NCBI RefSeq assembly: GCF_900100435.1
Contig: NZ_FNEX01000006.1
Span: 310,001-374,000, forward strand
Direction: 5' to 3'
DNA: 64,000 nucleotides
Source of the DNA: Pedobacter sp. ok626
GTDB lineage: Bacteria; Bacteroidota; Bacteroidia; Sphingobacteriales; Sphingobacteriaceae
This document shows, piece by piece, positions 1 to 9,586 of this stretch; position 1 is the stretch's first letter; each line of letters begins with the position of its first letter. The notes beneath the pieces were generated by a model that saw only the letters and a program-made list of their open reading frames with translations, had not been told where the DNA came from and did not search any database. The position numbers were made by a program, and so were the translations under genes.

Positions 1-1
1 T

Positions 2-574
2 TTAACCACAGATAGCGGCGTTCCGGAACATGTCCGGAACCGAATGAAAAGATTGGGATATGCAAGGGACGAATTTGTAAATAATGGACATTTTCCACCA
101 GTGTTATATGTAAGAGAGGCCAGGCGTATGGTTGGGACCTATTTTTTAACCCAGACGGACGTACTTGAAAAAACAGAGAAAATTGACGCCATTGGAGTTG
201 GATCTTTCCCAATAGATTCTCACGATTGTCAGCGAATTGCTACTCCGGATGGTGGATTTATAAATGAGGGGACCATTTTTCCGGATAAAACAAGAATTGC
301 CCGCCGAGGGATTCCATATCAAATTCCTTATGGGGCCATTGTCCCTAAAAAAGCAGAATGTACAAATTTGTTGGTTCCCGTTTGTCTTTCGTCTTCTCAT
401 GTCGCGTTTTCTTCACTTCGGGTTGAACCAACCTGGATCGTATTGGGCGAAAGTGCTGGTATTGCTGCTGCTTTAGCGTTGGAGGCTAATGTGGCTGTAC
501 AAGACATAAACGTTGAAAAATTAAAAGCGCGCTTAGCGTCCAGGCATCAAATTCTAACCTTTACTAAGAAGTAA
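2..574 (+). CDS. FAD-dependent oxidoreductase, C-terminal part (partial at window edge)
   Basis: The reading frame is open from the first bases, so the ATG at 44 is probably internal and the gene starts upstream of the window. The segment GIPYQIPYGAIVPK, followed by LLVPVCLSSSHVAFSSLRVEP and then an alanine-rich GESAGIAAALA helix, is the typical C-terminal end of the FAD_oxidored family (PF12831) often found in glycan utilisation loci. The N-terminal FAD-binding Rossmann fold lies outside the window. The substrate is unknown; such proteins are presumed to oxidise or process released sugars. It is followed 30 bp later by the GH78 gene on the same strand, so the two are probably cotranscribed. 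Confidence 0.8.
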   Translation, partial: LTTDSGVPEHVRNRMKRLGYARDEFVNNGHFPPVLYVREARRMVGTYFLTQTDVLEKTEKIDAIGVGSFPIDSHDCQRIATPDGGFINEGTIFPDKTRIARRGIPYQIPYGAIVPKKAECTNLLVPVCLSSSHVAFSSLRVEPTWIVLGESAGIAAALALEANVAVQDINVEKLKARLASRHQILTFTKK

Positions 575-604
575 CAATCAATTTCATCTTCTCTTTTTAA
601 TAAC

Positions 605-3310
605 ATGAAGAAAATCATATGGTATTTGTTTGCTTTATTTTCAATCGGTATAAATTTTGAAGTTTTTAGTGCTCCGATTTGTAAGGCAACTGTTTTAAAA
701 TGCGAATATCTGAATAATCCAATAGGGTTAGATATGCAGCGTCCAAGGTTATCCTGGATTATTGCTGACAGTAGAAAAGGTGCTGTTCAAAAAGCCTATC
801 AAATTCAGGTATCTGTAGATTCCCTGAATCTAGCATTAGGCATTGCCGATTTATGGGATTCAGGTAGGGTAAACTCAGATCAAACTAACAATGTTTTGTT
901 TTCAGGAAAGGCACTTCAGCCAAGAACAAAATATTACTGGCGTGTATTAGTTTGGGACATGAATAATCAGCAATCTGTCCCCTCTAAAATTTCAAGCTGG
1001 GAGATGGGGTTATTGGAATTGCAGGCTTGGAAGGGCGTATGGATAAATGATGGCAACGACATAGCTTATAAACCGGCTCCATATTTCCGCAAAGTGTTCA
1101 ATTCTTCTGGTGCCATTAAAAGGGCCAGAGCTTATATCTGCGGACTCGGTTATTATGAAATGAGCCTAAATGGTAAAAAAATAGGAAATCATTTATTGGA
1201 CCCGGGCTATACTCAGTATAATAAGACGGCATATTATGTTACTTACGACGTTACAAAAAAATTAAAACAAGCGGAGAACGTAATGGGTGTTGTACTTGGA
1301 AATGGATGGTTTAATGAACAATCAAAAGCCGTTTGGGGATTTGATAAAGTTTCCTGGCGGGAACGACCAAAGTTTATATTGAATTTATATATAGAATATG
1401 AAGATGGCCGGTCAACCATTATCAGTTCAGATAAAACATGGAAAACTCATGCAGGCCCCATCATTTTTAATAACATTTATAGCGGGGAATATTATGATGC
1501 AAGACTAGAACTTTTGGGTTGGAACACCATTGCGTATCAGGAAACGAACTGGCGAAATGCTACTGCGGTTCGTCCACATAGCGGGAAATTAAAAGCACAA
1601 TTGATGCCGCCAATAACCATCCAAAAAGAAATCATAGCTCAAAAGGTGAGAAAACTAAATGACAGTACTTATCTGTTCGATTTTGGCCAAAATTTGGCAG
1701 GCTTAAGCCGATTAGTTATTAAGGGAGAAGCAGGGACGGTCGTGTCCTTAAAACATGGGGAAAAGTTATCGGCAACAGGTTATCTGGATAATTATGAAAT
1801 AGGTAGACATTATCGTTTTGAAGACCCATCAGAAACAGCGCAGACAGATATTTATATTTTAAAGGGAAGGGGACAGGAAATCTTTACGCAACGGTTTACC
1901 TATCATGGCTATAGGTATGTAGAAGTTACAGTTGACAGGCCAATGGCCCTAAATAAATGTAATTTAACCGCATTATCGATCCATACTAATGTAACTAAAA
2001 CGGGCAATTTCTTATGTTCTAATCCGCTGCTCAATAAGATTTATGAGGCAGGTATAAGGTCTTATGTTACGAATTTGCATGGTATTCCAACAGATTGCCC
2101 GCAACGCGAAAAAAACGGGTGGACCGGCGATGGCCATATTGCAGCCGAATTAGGGCTATATAATTTTGATGGGATACTATTGTATGAAAAATGGCTGAAT
2201 GATTTTGCAGATGCACAGCGTCCTAATGGTGAGTTGCCGAGTATTGTTCCAACTTCAGGATGGGGATATAGTATGGGGGGGCCAGCCTGGGAAAGCGCTC
2301 AGATTTTAATTCCATGGTACGTTTACAACCATTATGGAGACGATTCGCTGATAAAAAAACATTACGAAAACTGTAAGTCATATCTCAATTATCTTTCGTC
2401 CCGGTCTAACCGTAGTCTGTTGAGTTTTGGTTTGGGTGATTGGGTGGCCTATAAAACAAAGACACCAATACAGCTAACCTCGTCATGCTATTATTATATT
2501 GACAGCTATTTAGTAGCTCAATTTGCAAGGATTGTAGGAAACAAAGCCGATGAAAAGTATTATTCTGAATTAGCTGATCGTATCAAAACTGCGATAAATA
2601 AGCAGTTTTTTGATCCTGTGAATTTTACCTATGCTAATGGTAGCCAAACTGCTCTAAGCATTGCTTTATATCATAATATTGTACCCGAAACATTTATATC
2701 AGGCGTAGCCGAAACTCTTGTGAAATCGATAGCAGCAAACAATAATCATTTAGATGTAGGATTATTAGGAAGTAAATATTTGCTGAATGCACTTTCTGAG
2801 AACGGACATGGAGAAACAGCCTATCATATAGCTTCCCAGAAAACTAAACCCTCGTGGGGGTATTGGATGGTGAATGGTGAAACTACCTTCCAAGAGAGCT
2901 GGGGTTTGGATACCCTGTCTCGAAATCATGTAATGTTTGGCGAAGTGGTAGCCTGGTTTTTTAAATCTGTTGCCGGAATTAATGTTGATCCTGGCAATCC
3001 CGGCTTCAGGAACATCATTATACGTCCGCACTTTCCGGAAGATTTAAGCTATAGCAATTCCAGTGTCCAGACGGTAAATGGAACAGTTGTATCCAATTGG
3101 AGAAAATCGAGGGGCAGGATTAAATTTAGATTGATCATTCCTGCTAATACAGAAGCTACTGTTTACCTGCCTTTAACAAACAGAAAGCTTTTTGAAGACG
3201 GTAAAGAACAGCTTGATTCCCGTTTTATAAAGTACGGTGGAACTGCAGCTAATCTTTCGAAGTACCAGTTTAAAGCTGGAAAATATAATATAGAACTTAA
3301 TAGTTATTAG
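605..3310 (+). CDS. Alpha-L-rhamnosidase, glycoside hydrolase family 78
   Basis: This 901-aa secreted protein has an N-terminal signal peptide (residues 1-22, ending VFSA). It has the usual GH78 layout: an N-terminal Ig-like domain, beta-sandwich domains (about 130-330 and 335-450), an (alpha/alpha)6 barrel, and a C-terminal beta-sandwich. The family motif DCPQREKNGWTGD begins at residue 497 and makes E502 the likely general acid. NGETTFQESWG holds E764, the likely general base. The enzyme removes terminal alpha-L-rhamnose by inversion, here probably from pectic rhamnogalacturonan fragments in the periplasm or at the surface. It sits in the same-strand run of carbohydrate-active genes of PUL 1. 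Length and motifs are normal for the family. Confidence 0.93.
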   Translation: MKKIIWYLFALFSIGINFEVFSAPICKATVLKCEYLNNPIGLDMQRPRLSWIIADSRKGAVQKAYQIQVSVDSLNLALGIADLWDSGRVNSDQTNNVLFSGKALQPRTKYYWRVLVWDMNNQQSVPSKISSWEMGLLELQAWKGVWINDGNDIAYKPAPYFRKVFNSSGAIKRARAYICGLGYYEMSLNGKKIGNHLLDPGYTQYNKTAYYVTYDVTKKLKQAENVMGVVLGNGWFNEQSKAVWGFDKVSWRERPKFILNLYIEYEDGRSTIISSDKTWKTHAGPIIFNNIYSGEYYDARLELLGWNTIAYQETNWRNATAVRPHSGKLKAQLMPPITIQKEIIAQKVRKLNDSTYLFDFGQNLAGLSRLVIKGEAGTVVSLKHGEKLSATGYLDNYEIGRHYRFEDPSETAQTDIYILKGRGQEIFTQRFTYHGYRYVEVTVDRPMALNKCNLTALSIHTNVTKTGNFLCSNPLLNKIYEAGIRSYVTNLHGIPTDCPQREKNGWTGDGHIAAELGLYNFDGILLYEKWLNDFADAQRPNGELPSIVPTSGWGYSMGGPAWESAQILIPWYVYNHYGDDSLIKKHYENCKSYLNYLSSRSNRSLLSFGLGDWVAYKTKTPIQLTSSCYYYIDSYLVAQFARIVGNKADEKYYSELADRIKTAINKQFFDPVNFTYANGSQTALSIALYHNIVPETFISGVAETLVKSIAANNNHLDVGLLGSKYLLNALSENGHGETAYHIASQKTKPSWGYWMVNGETTFQESWGLDTLSRNHVMFGEVVAWFFKSVAGINVDPGNPGFRNIIIRPHFPEDLSYSNSSVQTVNGTVVSNWRKSRGRIKFRLIIPANTEATVYLPLTNRKLFEDGKEQLDSRFIKYGGTAANLSKYQFKAGKYNIELNSY

Positions 3311-3315
3311 AAACA

Positions 3316-3326
3316 TTCACCCTTTT
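3316..3326 (+). promoter_or_regulatory. Shared TTCACCCTTTT element, copy 1
   Basis: An 11-bp element in the gap between the GH78 and GH127-type genes. The same 11 bases recur at 12210 and 21358, each time shortly before a PUL 1 gene and on the coding strand. The function is unknown; it could be a regulator site, a start-site element or an RNA-level signal. Confidence 0.35.
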
Positions 3327-3386
3327 TTTTTTCGGAATCGATCTATGTTTAAAGTATGTAAATATCTTAATGGTTATTTTTTTAAT

Positions 3387-5240
3387 ATGAAGTTTTTTCT
3401 GTTTACCTGTATCTTTTTCTTATTCCTGCTCCCTGCTCATTCCAATGATTCTTTATGGATTTCAGGTGCAACCAAATTTCGGCCTCTGGTACTGGGTGAT
3501 GAAAAGATTAAGGGTTATGTAGGTGAAAAAATAGATGCTTGTATAGCTAACAGCATAAAAACAATGGACGTGTCCATACTGGTCGCGCCTTTTAAAACCC
3601 GAATTGAAACCAGGTACTGGCAGTCGGAATTCTGGGGGAAATGGTTTACTGCTGCTTGCGATGCTTATCGGTATACTAATGACCCGCTGATATTGGCGAA
3701 ATTAAAACAGGCAGTAGAAGGGCTGATGGCTACTCAAACAAAGGATGGATACATCGGTAATTATAAACAGGAGGCCCGTTTGAAAGAATGGGATATCTGG
3801 GGCAGAAAGTATTGTCTATTGGGATTGCTTTCCTATTATGAAATTTCGAAGGATAAAAAAGTACTGGGCAGCGCAAAGATGCTGGCCGATCACTTAATTA
3901 AAGAAATTGCGGATCGCAACATCAGCAAGTTTGGGAATTTTAGAGGAATGGCTGCCTCCTCGGTACTGGAGCCTATTGTGTTGTTGTATAATTATACAAA
4001 GGATGCCAGGTATTTAAAATTTGCAGAAGCTATAGTAGCAGGTTGGGAGCAGGCGGATGGAGCTAAACTGATCTCTAAAAGCATTAATGGAACTCATGTT
4101 GCAGAACGTTTCCCTAAGCCAAAGAATTGGTTTAGTCCCGAAAATGGCCAGAAAGCCTATGAGATGATGTCTTGTTACGAAGGTCTCATTGAACTTTATA
4201 AAGTAACAAAGAAGGAAGAATATAAAGCTGCAGTTGAAAAGGCCGTAAAGGATATCATAGATACCGAAATTATGATCACCGGATCTGGGAGTAGCCTGGA
4301 GTGCTGGTATGGTGGAAAAGATAAACAATGTATACCCGCTAAAAACATGATGGAAACCTGTGTTACAGCAACCTGGATTAAACTTTGTAATCGCATGCTA
4401 CAATTAACCGGAAAGCCTGAATATGCAGATGAAATTGAGAAAGCTTTTTACAATGCTTTGTTAGGTTCAATGACTCCCGATGGGAAATCATGGAGTAAAT
4501 ATAGTGAGCTTAATGGGCATCGGCACTTAGGCGAAATGCAATGTGGTATGCCTTTAAATTGTTGTATTGCCAGTGGTCCGAGAGGAATGATGGTAATACC
4601 CAAAATGGCCATTATGATGGATAAATATGGTCCTGTTGTTAACCTTTTTGGCAACATTAAAGCGAAGATAAAATTGGAAAATCTAGATGTTTCAATTACT
4701 CAGGAATCCTTTTTTCCTAAGTCGAATGAAGTCGTCATTTATGTAGATCCCTCTAAAAAAGCAGTTTTTAATTTAAAGATCAGAATTCCTGCATGGTCTG
4801 ATCAAACCAGCATAACCGTAAACGGCGATATATTAAATAGCATTAAGCCTGGTTCATACCTTGAAATAAAGCGGAAATGGAGTAAGGGTGATAAGGTGGT
4901 AGTTAAACTGGATTTAAAAGGAAAAATACTTACTGATGAAAATAAAAGACACTTTGCTATTCAATATGGCCCTTTAATTTTGGCGGCAGATCAGCGATTG
5001 AATTCAGGGCAAAATTGTCAGTACTATGAACCTGTTATGGATAAATTACAACAGATCAACTGCAGGCTGGTTGAAAGTGCAGATCCAGACATTTATTTTT
5101 TAGCTAAACTTCCTTTTCGTACTGGAGGTCAGCTTACCGAACTCAATTTAACCGATTATGCTTCTTCCGGAAATACCTGGAATCGGGACTCTGGATACAT
5201 GGTTTGGTTTCCCTACCTACTGGACCCCCGTGAAAAGTAA
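3387..5240 (+). CDS. GH127-type (DUF1680) beta-L-arabinofuranosidase-like protein
   Basis: This secreted (alpha/alpha)6-barrel protein is about 617 aa long. I prefer the ATG at 3387 because it places the hydrophobic signal peptide (MKFFLFTCIFFLFLLPAHS) at the N-terminus; an in-frame ATG at 3345 would add 14 residues. In the longer numbering the zinc-thiolate signature of GH127 is present: METC (E337, C339), the vicinal pair C406-C407 in NCCIASG, and E319 upstream. In the characterised GH127 enzyme HypBA1, the equivalent residues bind zinc and include the cysteine nucleophile. The expected activity is removal of beta-L-arabinofuranose, but related families act on other sugars, so specificity is inferred. 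The gene lies between GH78 and GH28 genes in PUL 1. Confidence 0.85.
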   Translation: MKFFLFTCIFFLFLLPAHSNDSLWISGATKFRPLVLGDEKIKGYVGEKIDACIANSIKTMDVSILVAPFKTRIETRYWQSEFWGKWFTAACDAYRYTNDPLILAKLKQAVEGLMATQTKDGYIGNYKQEARLKEWDIWGRKYCLLGLLSYYEISKDKKVLGSAKMLADHLIKEIADRNISKFGNFRGMAASSVLEPIVLLYNYTKDARYLKFAEAIVAGWEQADGAKLISKSINGTHVAERFPKPKNWFSPENGQKAYEMMSCYEGLIELYKVTKKEEYKAAVEKAVKDIIDTEIMITGSGSSLECWYGGKDKQCIPAKNMMETCVTATWIKLCNRMLQLTGKPEYADEIEKAFYNALLGSMTPDGKSWSKYSELNGHRHLGEMQCGMPLNCCIASGPRGMMVIPKMAIMMDKYGPVVNLFGNIKAKIKLENLDVSITQESFFPKSNEVVIYVDPSKKAVFNLKIRIPAWSDQTSITVNGDILNSIKPGSYLEIKRKWSKGDKVVVKLDLKGKILTDENKRHFAIQYGPLILAADQRLNSGQNCQYYEPVMDKLQQINCRLVESADPDIYFLAKLPFRTGGQLTELNLTDYASSGNTWNRDSGYMVWFPYLLDPREK

Positions 5241-5277
5241 TAAGCTACCCAAGAATTCTAATTTTAAATAACCTTTT

Positions 5278-6822
5278 ATGAAATTTAATAAACGATCATT
5301 TTTAATATTAATAACGCTTTTGGTTTCTCACACTTCTATCCGAGCTGCTGTGCCTGTTGAAAGTCCTAGGAACCTGATTTCTCCACCCAATTCAAGCACT
5401 TCAACATCGGTTACTTTGTTATGGGATAAACCCTTAAATTATAATCGTATACAAAAGTATGAGATATACCTGAATGGCAAAAAAATAGCTCATTCGATTA
5501 AAACCAATTATACGGCAACAGGATTAAGACCCAACACAAAATATAGGTTTTCCATCAGTTCAGTTGATGTAAAGGGAACCAGATCTAAAACTACAAACCA
5601 GCTTACTATCAATACCAGGCAGGTAAGTAAGGTTTATAATATACTGGATTATGGTGCTAGGGCAGATGATACAGATTTAGATACAAGAGCTGTTCAAAAG
5701 GCAATTGACGCCTGCAATAGCGGAGGAACGGTATTGGTACCCAAAGGACAATTTATAATTGGTGCAATCTTTTTAAAAAGTAATATGACCCTTTTAATTG
5801 ATAACGGAGGCGAACTTAAAGCCAGTACGGCCCTTAGTGATTATTTGCCAATGGTTAAAAATAGGTTTGAAGGCTGGGAACTGGATACTTACGCCAGTCT
5901 AATCAATGCCGGTAGACTGGATAGAAATCCGGTTTATAACATAGAAAATATTGCTATCCGTGGCGAAGGAAAAATTACAGGGGGAAGTTCTAAATTGGGC
6001 GACGCCATGATTGAGGCAAATGGAATAAGAAGCCGAGGGAGATTGATTTGCATTATGAACGCTAAAAATGTGAATGTTCAGGGACTTACCCTCCAGGATT
6101 CGCATTGCTGGACACTCCATTACATCTATTCCAACAATGTGACCTGCCACGACCTGGATATTAAAAGCACAGCGCGTAATGGTGATGGTATAGATCCAGA
6201 TTCATCTACAGATAGTTATATTTTTAACAGTACCTTTTCTACAGCAGATGATTGTATCGCGATCAAGTCCGGTAAAAATCCGGAAGGAAATATTGTTGCG
6301 CGACCTACGGTCAATGTCCATATTTCCGATTGTAAGTTTGTTAAGGGATTTGGCCTGGCCATAGGAAGCGAGATGTCTGGCGGCGTTAAAAATGTTTCCA
6401 TTCGGGATTGTGAAGTAGGTAACCTGAAAGAAGGGATACAAATCAAGTCCAGAAAGGATCGGGGTGGCTACGTGGAGAATGTATATGTAAGTGATTGCGA
6501 CCTGCTGCGGATAAAAATTGAAACCACTGTGGCCTATAACAGCGACGGAGAGTCAGCACCCGCTCTTCCACATTTCAGAAACCTGGTGTTCAGTAATATG
6601 AACATGTCAAAAGCCAAAGCGAACGGTACCCCCATATCTGTAGATGGTTTTGCTGATGTTAAGCATTACACCAGCAATGTAACCTTTAAAAATGTGGTGC
6701 TTCCCTTAAATGCTGCAGTGTCACTAAACTATTGTAAAGACATTAGGTTTCAAAATGTGCTTACTGTAGATCATAAAGCCCCAGTATACAAGATTACCAA
6801 TTCTGAAAATATCCAAAAATAA
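5278..6822 (+). CDS. FN3-GH28 polygalacturonase-like protein
   Basis: This 514-aa secreted protein has a signal peptide (1-23), a fibronectin type III domain (about 28-117) and a right-handed beta-helix opening with the pectate-lyase-superfamily repeat (VYNILDYGARADDTDLDTRA, from about 119). GH28 acidic motifs are present: NGDGIDPDSS (D306, D308) and ADDCIAIKSG (D324, D325), and IQIKSRKDRGG matches the usual R/K motif. The motif normally read GHG is GFG here (F358), so a conserved active-site histidine is missing. It may cleave galacturonate or rhamnogalacturonan linkages, or be an exo-acting variant. Its stop codon overlaps the next start (TAATG), suggesting translational coupling. Confidence 0.85.
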   Translation: MKFNKRSFLILITLLVSHTSIRAAVPVESPRNLISPPNSSTSTSVTLLWDKPLNYNRIQKYEIYLNGKKIAHSIKTNYTATGLRPNTKYRFSISSVDVKGTRSKTTNQLTINTRQVSKVYNILDYGARADDTDLDTRAVQKAIDACNSGGTVLVPKGQFIIGAIFLKSNMTLLIDNGGELKASTALSDYLPMVKNRFEGWELDTYASLINAGRLDRNPVYNIENIAIRGEGKITGGSSKLGDAMIEANGIRSRGRLICIMNAKNVNVQGLTLQDSHCWTLHYIYSNNVTCHDLDIKSTARNGDGIDPDSSTDSYIFNSTFSTADDCIAIKSGKNPEGNIVARPTVNVHISDCKFVKGFGLAIGSEMSGGVKNVSIRDCEVGNLKEGIQIKSRKDRGGYVENVYVSDCDLLRIKIETTVAYNSDGESAPALPHFRNLVFSNMNMSKAKANGTPISVDGFADVKHYTSNVTFKNVVLPLNAAVSLNYCKDIRFQNVLTVDHKAPVYKITNSENIQK

Positions 6823-8828
6823 TGTCATTACACCATATAAATATGAGGTTCTTTATAAAACTAGTGGTCTTTTTTTTGCCGTTGTTATTTTCTGTTTCTG
6901 TACATGCTCAACTCAGAATTCCGGGATATTTTTCTGATCATATGGTCTTGCAAAGGGCACAGCCAGTTAAGATCTGGGGCTGGGCCAATGCAGGATCTAT
7001 TACCAGAGTTACTTTTAACAATGTGACTTATACAGCCCCTGTAAAGGAAGATGGCACCTGGTCGGTAAACCTACCAGCAACAAAGGCAGGTGGTCCTTAC
7101 GATATTAAAATCGTGTCGGTACAAAGCAGCATTATTTTAAAAGATGTGTTATTTGGAGATGTATGGTTTTGTAGTGGGCAAAGCAATATGAATTTTAGGA
7201 TGAGTGCGATAAATAATTTTGCTAAGGAAAAGGAGGATGCCGATTATTCTTCAATCAGGCAGTTGGATGCAAATAGAGTGGGTGCAGAAGTCCCACAAAA
7301 GGATGTCGTAAAAAGCACTTGGGTACCATGCAGTCCGGCTACAATTCAGGCGCTTTCTGCAGTCGCATTTTGCTTTGCAAAAGAGTTGTATGTGAAAAAC
7401 AAGGTTCCTATTGGGATAATCAATGCCTCCTGGGGTGGCTCGCCTATACAAACATTTATGAGCCCGGCAGCATTAAAGGATTTTCCTGAATACAAAGAGC
7501 GTATTGAAGCGATTACCCCAACATTTATAAATGATTTGAAACAGAAATATAAATTGGACAACCATAAATGGGCATTGAAATTTTATGCGCTTACGGATTA
7601 TATCTCACAAGATCTGAAGCTTTCGAGAGATCCTGCATTTTTTGATACGGGCGATTGGCTCAATGTAGCTGTTCCAGGATACCTGGAACAGCAGGGGCTA
7701 AAAGTGAAAAATGGCGTCAGTTGGTATAAGAAGGAGTTTGTGCTGAATGAATTACCTGAACAGGATGTTAATGTCGATCTGGGGCGAATTAAAATGTCAT
7801 GTGTGGTCTTTATAAACGGGCAGTTTGTTGGTCGACAGTTTTCCATCTGGTACAATGCAAATTATAAAATACCAAAAGCAATGCTAAAAAAGGGGGGCAA
7901 CGAAATACTGGTATGCTCTTACAATGAAAATGGAAGTACTGGTTTTCAGCCGGTTTATAAACCGAAGTTGATCATCAACACAGCACCTCAGCAAAATATT
8001 TCGTTGGAAGGTACATGGCTTTTTAAACAAGGCAAAACTTATGAAAATCCGGGAGTTTTAGGCCCCTTGATGCCACTGGAGTATTTTGAACATCAGTATC
8101 CTACCTTGGTTTACAATGCTGTTATCGCCCCGTTTTTTAACTACGGAGTAAAGGGAGTACTTTGGTACCAGGGAGAGGATAATGCTAAAAATTCTGTGTG
8201 CTATGACTACGAGAAAATGCTGAGTAATCTTATTGTGGACTGGCGTACTTCATTCAATGCTCCAAAACTACCCTTCCTGATTGTTCAGCTCGCAAACTTT
8301 AATCCGGTGAAAAGTAATCCCGAACCTTCAGCATGGACAATTGTGCAGGAGGCTCAGACAAAAGTAGGGCAAGGACTGAAAAATGCAGGTACAGTAGTTA
8401 TCAATGATATCGGAGACGCAATTGATATTCATCCTAGAAATAAACAGGATGTTGGTAAAAGATTAGCCCTCTTGGCCAGAAAAATCGCTTATGGAGAGGA
8501 TGATCTCACTGTTTCCGGTCCGGAGGTTAAATCTGTAACACGCATACACGATCGTTTGACCATTCGTTATACGAATGTCGGCACCGGCCTGATCAATAAA
8601 GACGGCACCGCCGGGTTAAACGCTTTTTGTGTGGCGGGTAAGGACTATCAATTTTACCGAGCGAATGCCAGCATTGAAGGAGACCGGGTCATCGTGTTTT
8701 CTGATCAGGTCAAAGAACCTTTATATGTAAGGTACGCCTTTGAAGACAACCCGGGGAAGATCAACTTCTACAACAAAGAGGGACTTCCCGCAGTCCCATT
8801 CAGAACGGACACGTTAAAAATCAAATAA
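6822..8828 (+). CDS. SASA-family carbohydrate acetylesterase with inserted jelly-roll domain
   Basis: This 668-aa protein has an N-terminal hydrophobic signal (the ATG at 6843, residue 8, is an alternative start). A small beta domain contains DHMVLQR...WGWA. The SGNH-type sialate-O-acetylesterase (SASA) fold follows, with CSGQSNM (nucleophile S121), NASWGGS, WYQGE and DIHPRN (D535, H537). Residues of about 270-400 form a beta-galactosidase-like jelly-roll insertion. The expected role is to remove O-acetyl groups from plant glycan so that glycosidases can act; in this locus a pectic acetyl substrate is inferred. It is translationally coupled to the GH28 gene upstream. Two relatives occur at 34750 and 44506. 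Confidence 0.88.
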   Translation: MSLHHINMRFFIKLVVFFLPLLFSVSVHAQLRIPGYFSDHMVLQRAQPVKIWGWANAGSITRVTFNNVTYTAPVKEDGTWSVNLPATKAGGPYDIKIVSVQSSIILKDVLFGDVWFCSGQSNMNFRMSAINNFAKEKEDADYSSIRQLDANRVGAEVPQKDVVKSTWVPCSPATIQALSAVAFCFAKELYVKNKVPIGIINASWGGSPIQTFMSPAALKDFPEYKERIEAITPTFINDLKQKYKLDNHKWALKFYALTDYISQDLKLSRDPAFFDTGDWLNVAVPGYLEQQGLKVKNGVSWYKKEFVLNELPEQDVNVDLGRIKMSCVVFINGQFVGRQFSIWYNANYKIPKAMLKKGGNEILVCSYNENGSTGFQPVYKPKLIINTAPQQNISLEGTWLFKQGKTYENPGVLGPLMPLEYFEHQYPTLVYNAVIAPFFNYGVKGVLWYQGEDNAKNSVCYDYEKMLSNLIVDWRTSFNAPKLPFLIVQLANFNPVKSNPEPSAWTIVQEAQTKVGQGLKNAGTVVINDIGDAIDIHPRNKQDVGKRLALLARKIAYGEDDLTVSGPEVKSVTRIHDRLTIRYTNVGTGLINKDGTAGLNAFCVAGKDYQFYRANASIEGDRVIVFSDQVKEPLYVRYAFEDNPGKINFYNKEGLPAVPFRTDTLKIK

Positions 8829-8838
8829 AAAACCAAAT

Positions 8839-9582
8839 ATGATGAAGAAAAAATTACTTTTTGTCTGTGCTGTAATACTGTTCAGTCACACAGCACTTGC
8901 ACAACAACTATCTCAGAATTTTGATGCGTCTTCAAAAATCAAGGATTATGTTAAAAATAAACCTGATAAGGGGCAGTTTACAGCGATTACTAGTTCTGGC
9001 CCTGGAGTTAAGATTAGCATTGAGCAGGGTAAACTTAGGTTCGACCGGACAGGTAATGCCGATTTCGGTTCTTTGGCCAGAACAGTTGAGTTTTCTCCTA
9101 TTCCACAAAAATTAGCACTGAAATTTGACGTTAGCGTTTCAAAAAATACAGCGATGGAAGCCGCTGCAGCCCTACAGTTTGGGAGTGGTTTTGTGAATGA
9201 AAATAATTCGCTTTCGGGAACTCCATACGAGAACCAGGCGGCTGTTCATTCTCTAATAGGAATTAGTTTCGGTACAAAAGAAGGTGATTTCTCCATTAGA
9301 CATATTGGGGCAAAGCAAGAATCTGTTGTTGTAAACGGAACAAAAACCATTACCTGGGTGATTAACAATTCGGCAGCACCGATGGATTATACAGGCCCTA
9401 ATGGCCAGGTTCAGAATCTTGCAGCAGATCGGTTTGACCTATGGATAAACAACACGTTGGCACTAAGTAAAAAAGGAGCTACCGGTCCCGATCAATTGTT
9501 AAAGAACTTTAAGTTTTCTTTTACAAAAGGCGCTGGGATTATAGATCTTGATAATATCGAGCTTACAGACCTTTCAAATTAA
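8839..9582 (+). CDS. Secreted single-domain protein of unknown function (PUL 1)
   Basis: This 247-aa protein has a clear signal peptide (ending ALAQ, about residue 21) followed by one beta-rich domain (about 22-244). I do not recognise the family. The domain is paralogous to residues about 529-751 of the next protein: both start with QNF(D/N), share DNGQFT/DKGQFT-type, SGTPYENQA/TGTPLENNA, TWVINNS, LAAD(R/K)(F/W)DLW and GIIDLDNI blocks, and have the same length. The composition suggests a secreted beta-sandwich, perhaps carbohydrate binding, but nothing proves that. The gene lies 10 bp after the SASA gene and 4 bp before the GH49-like gene, so it is in the operon. No catalytic motif is evident. 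Confidence 0.75.
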   Translation: MMKKKLLFVCAVILFSHTALAQQLSQNFDASSKIKDYVKNKPDKGQFTAITSSGPGVKISIEQGKLRFDRTGNADFGSLARTVEFSPIPQKLALKFDVSVSKNTAMEAAAALQFGSGFVNENNSLSGTPYENQAAVHSLIGISFGTKEGDFSIRHIGAKQESVVVNGTKTITWVINNSAAPMDYTGPNGQVQNLAADRFDLWINNTLALSKKGATGPDQLLKNFKFSFTKGAGIIDLDNIELTDLSN

Positions 9583-9586
9583 CGTT

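Noticed and set aside
9548..9586. Earlier start of the GH49-like protein inside the preceding gene
   Set aside because: The ATG at 9587 begins a standard signal peptide; the earlier start would place 13 extra residues before it and overlap the upstream gene.
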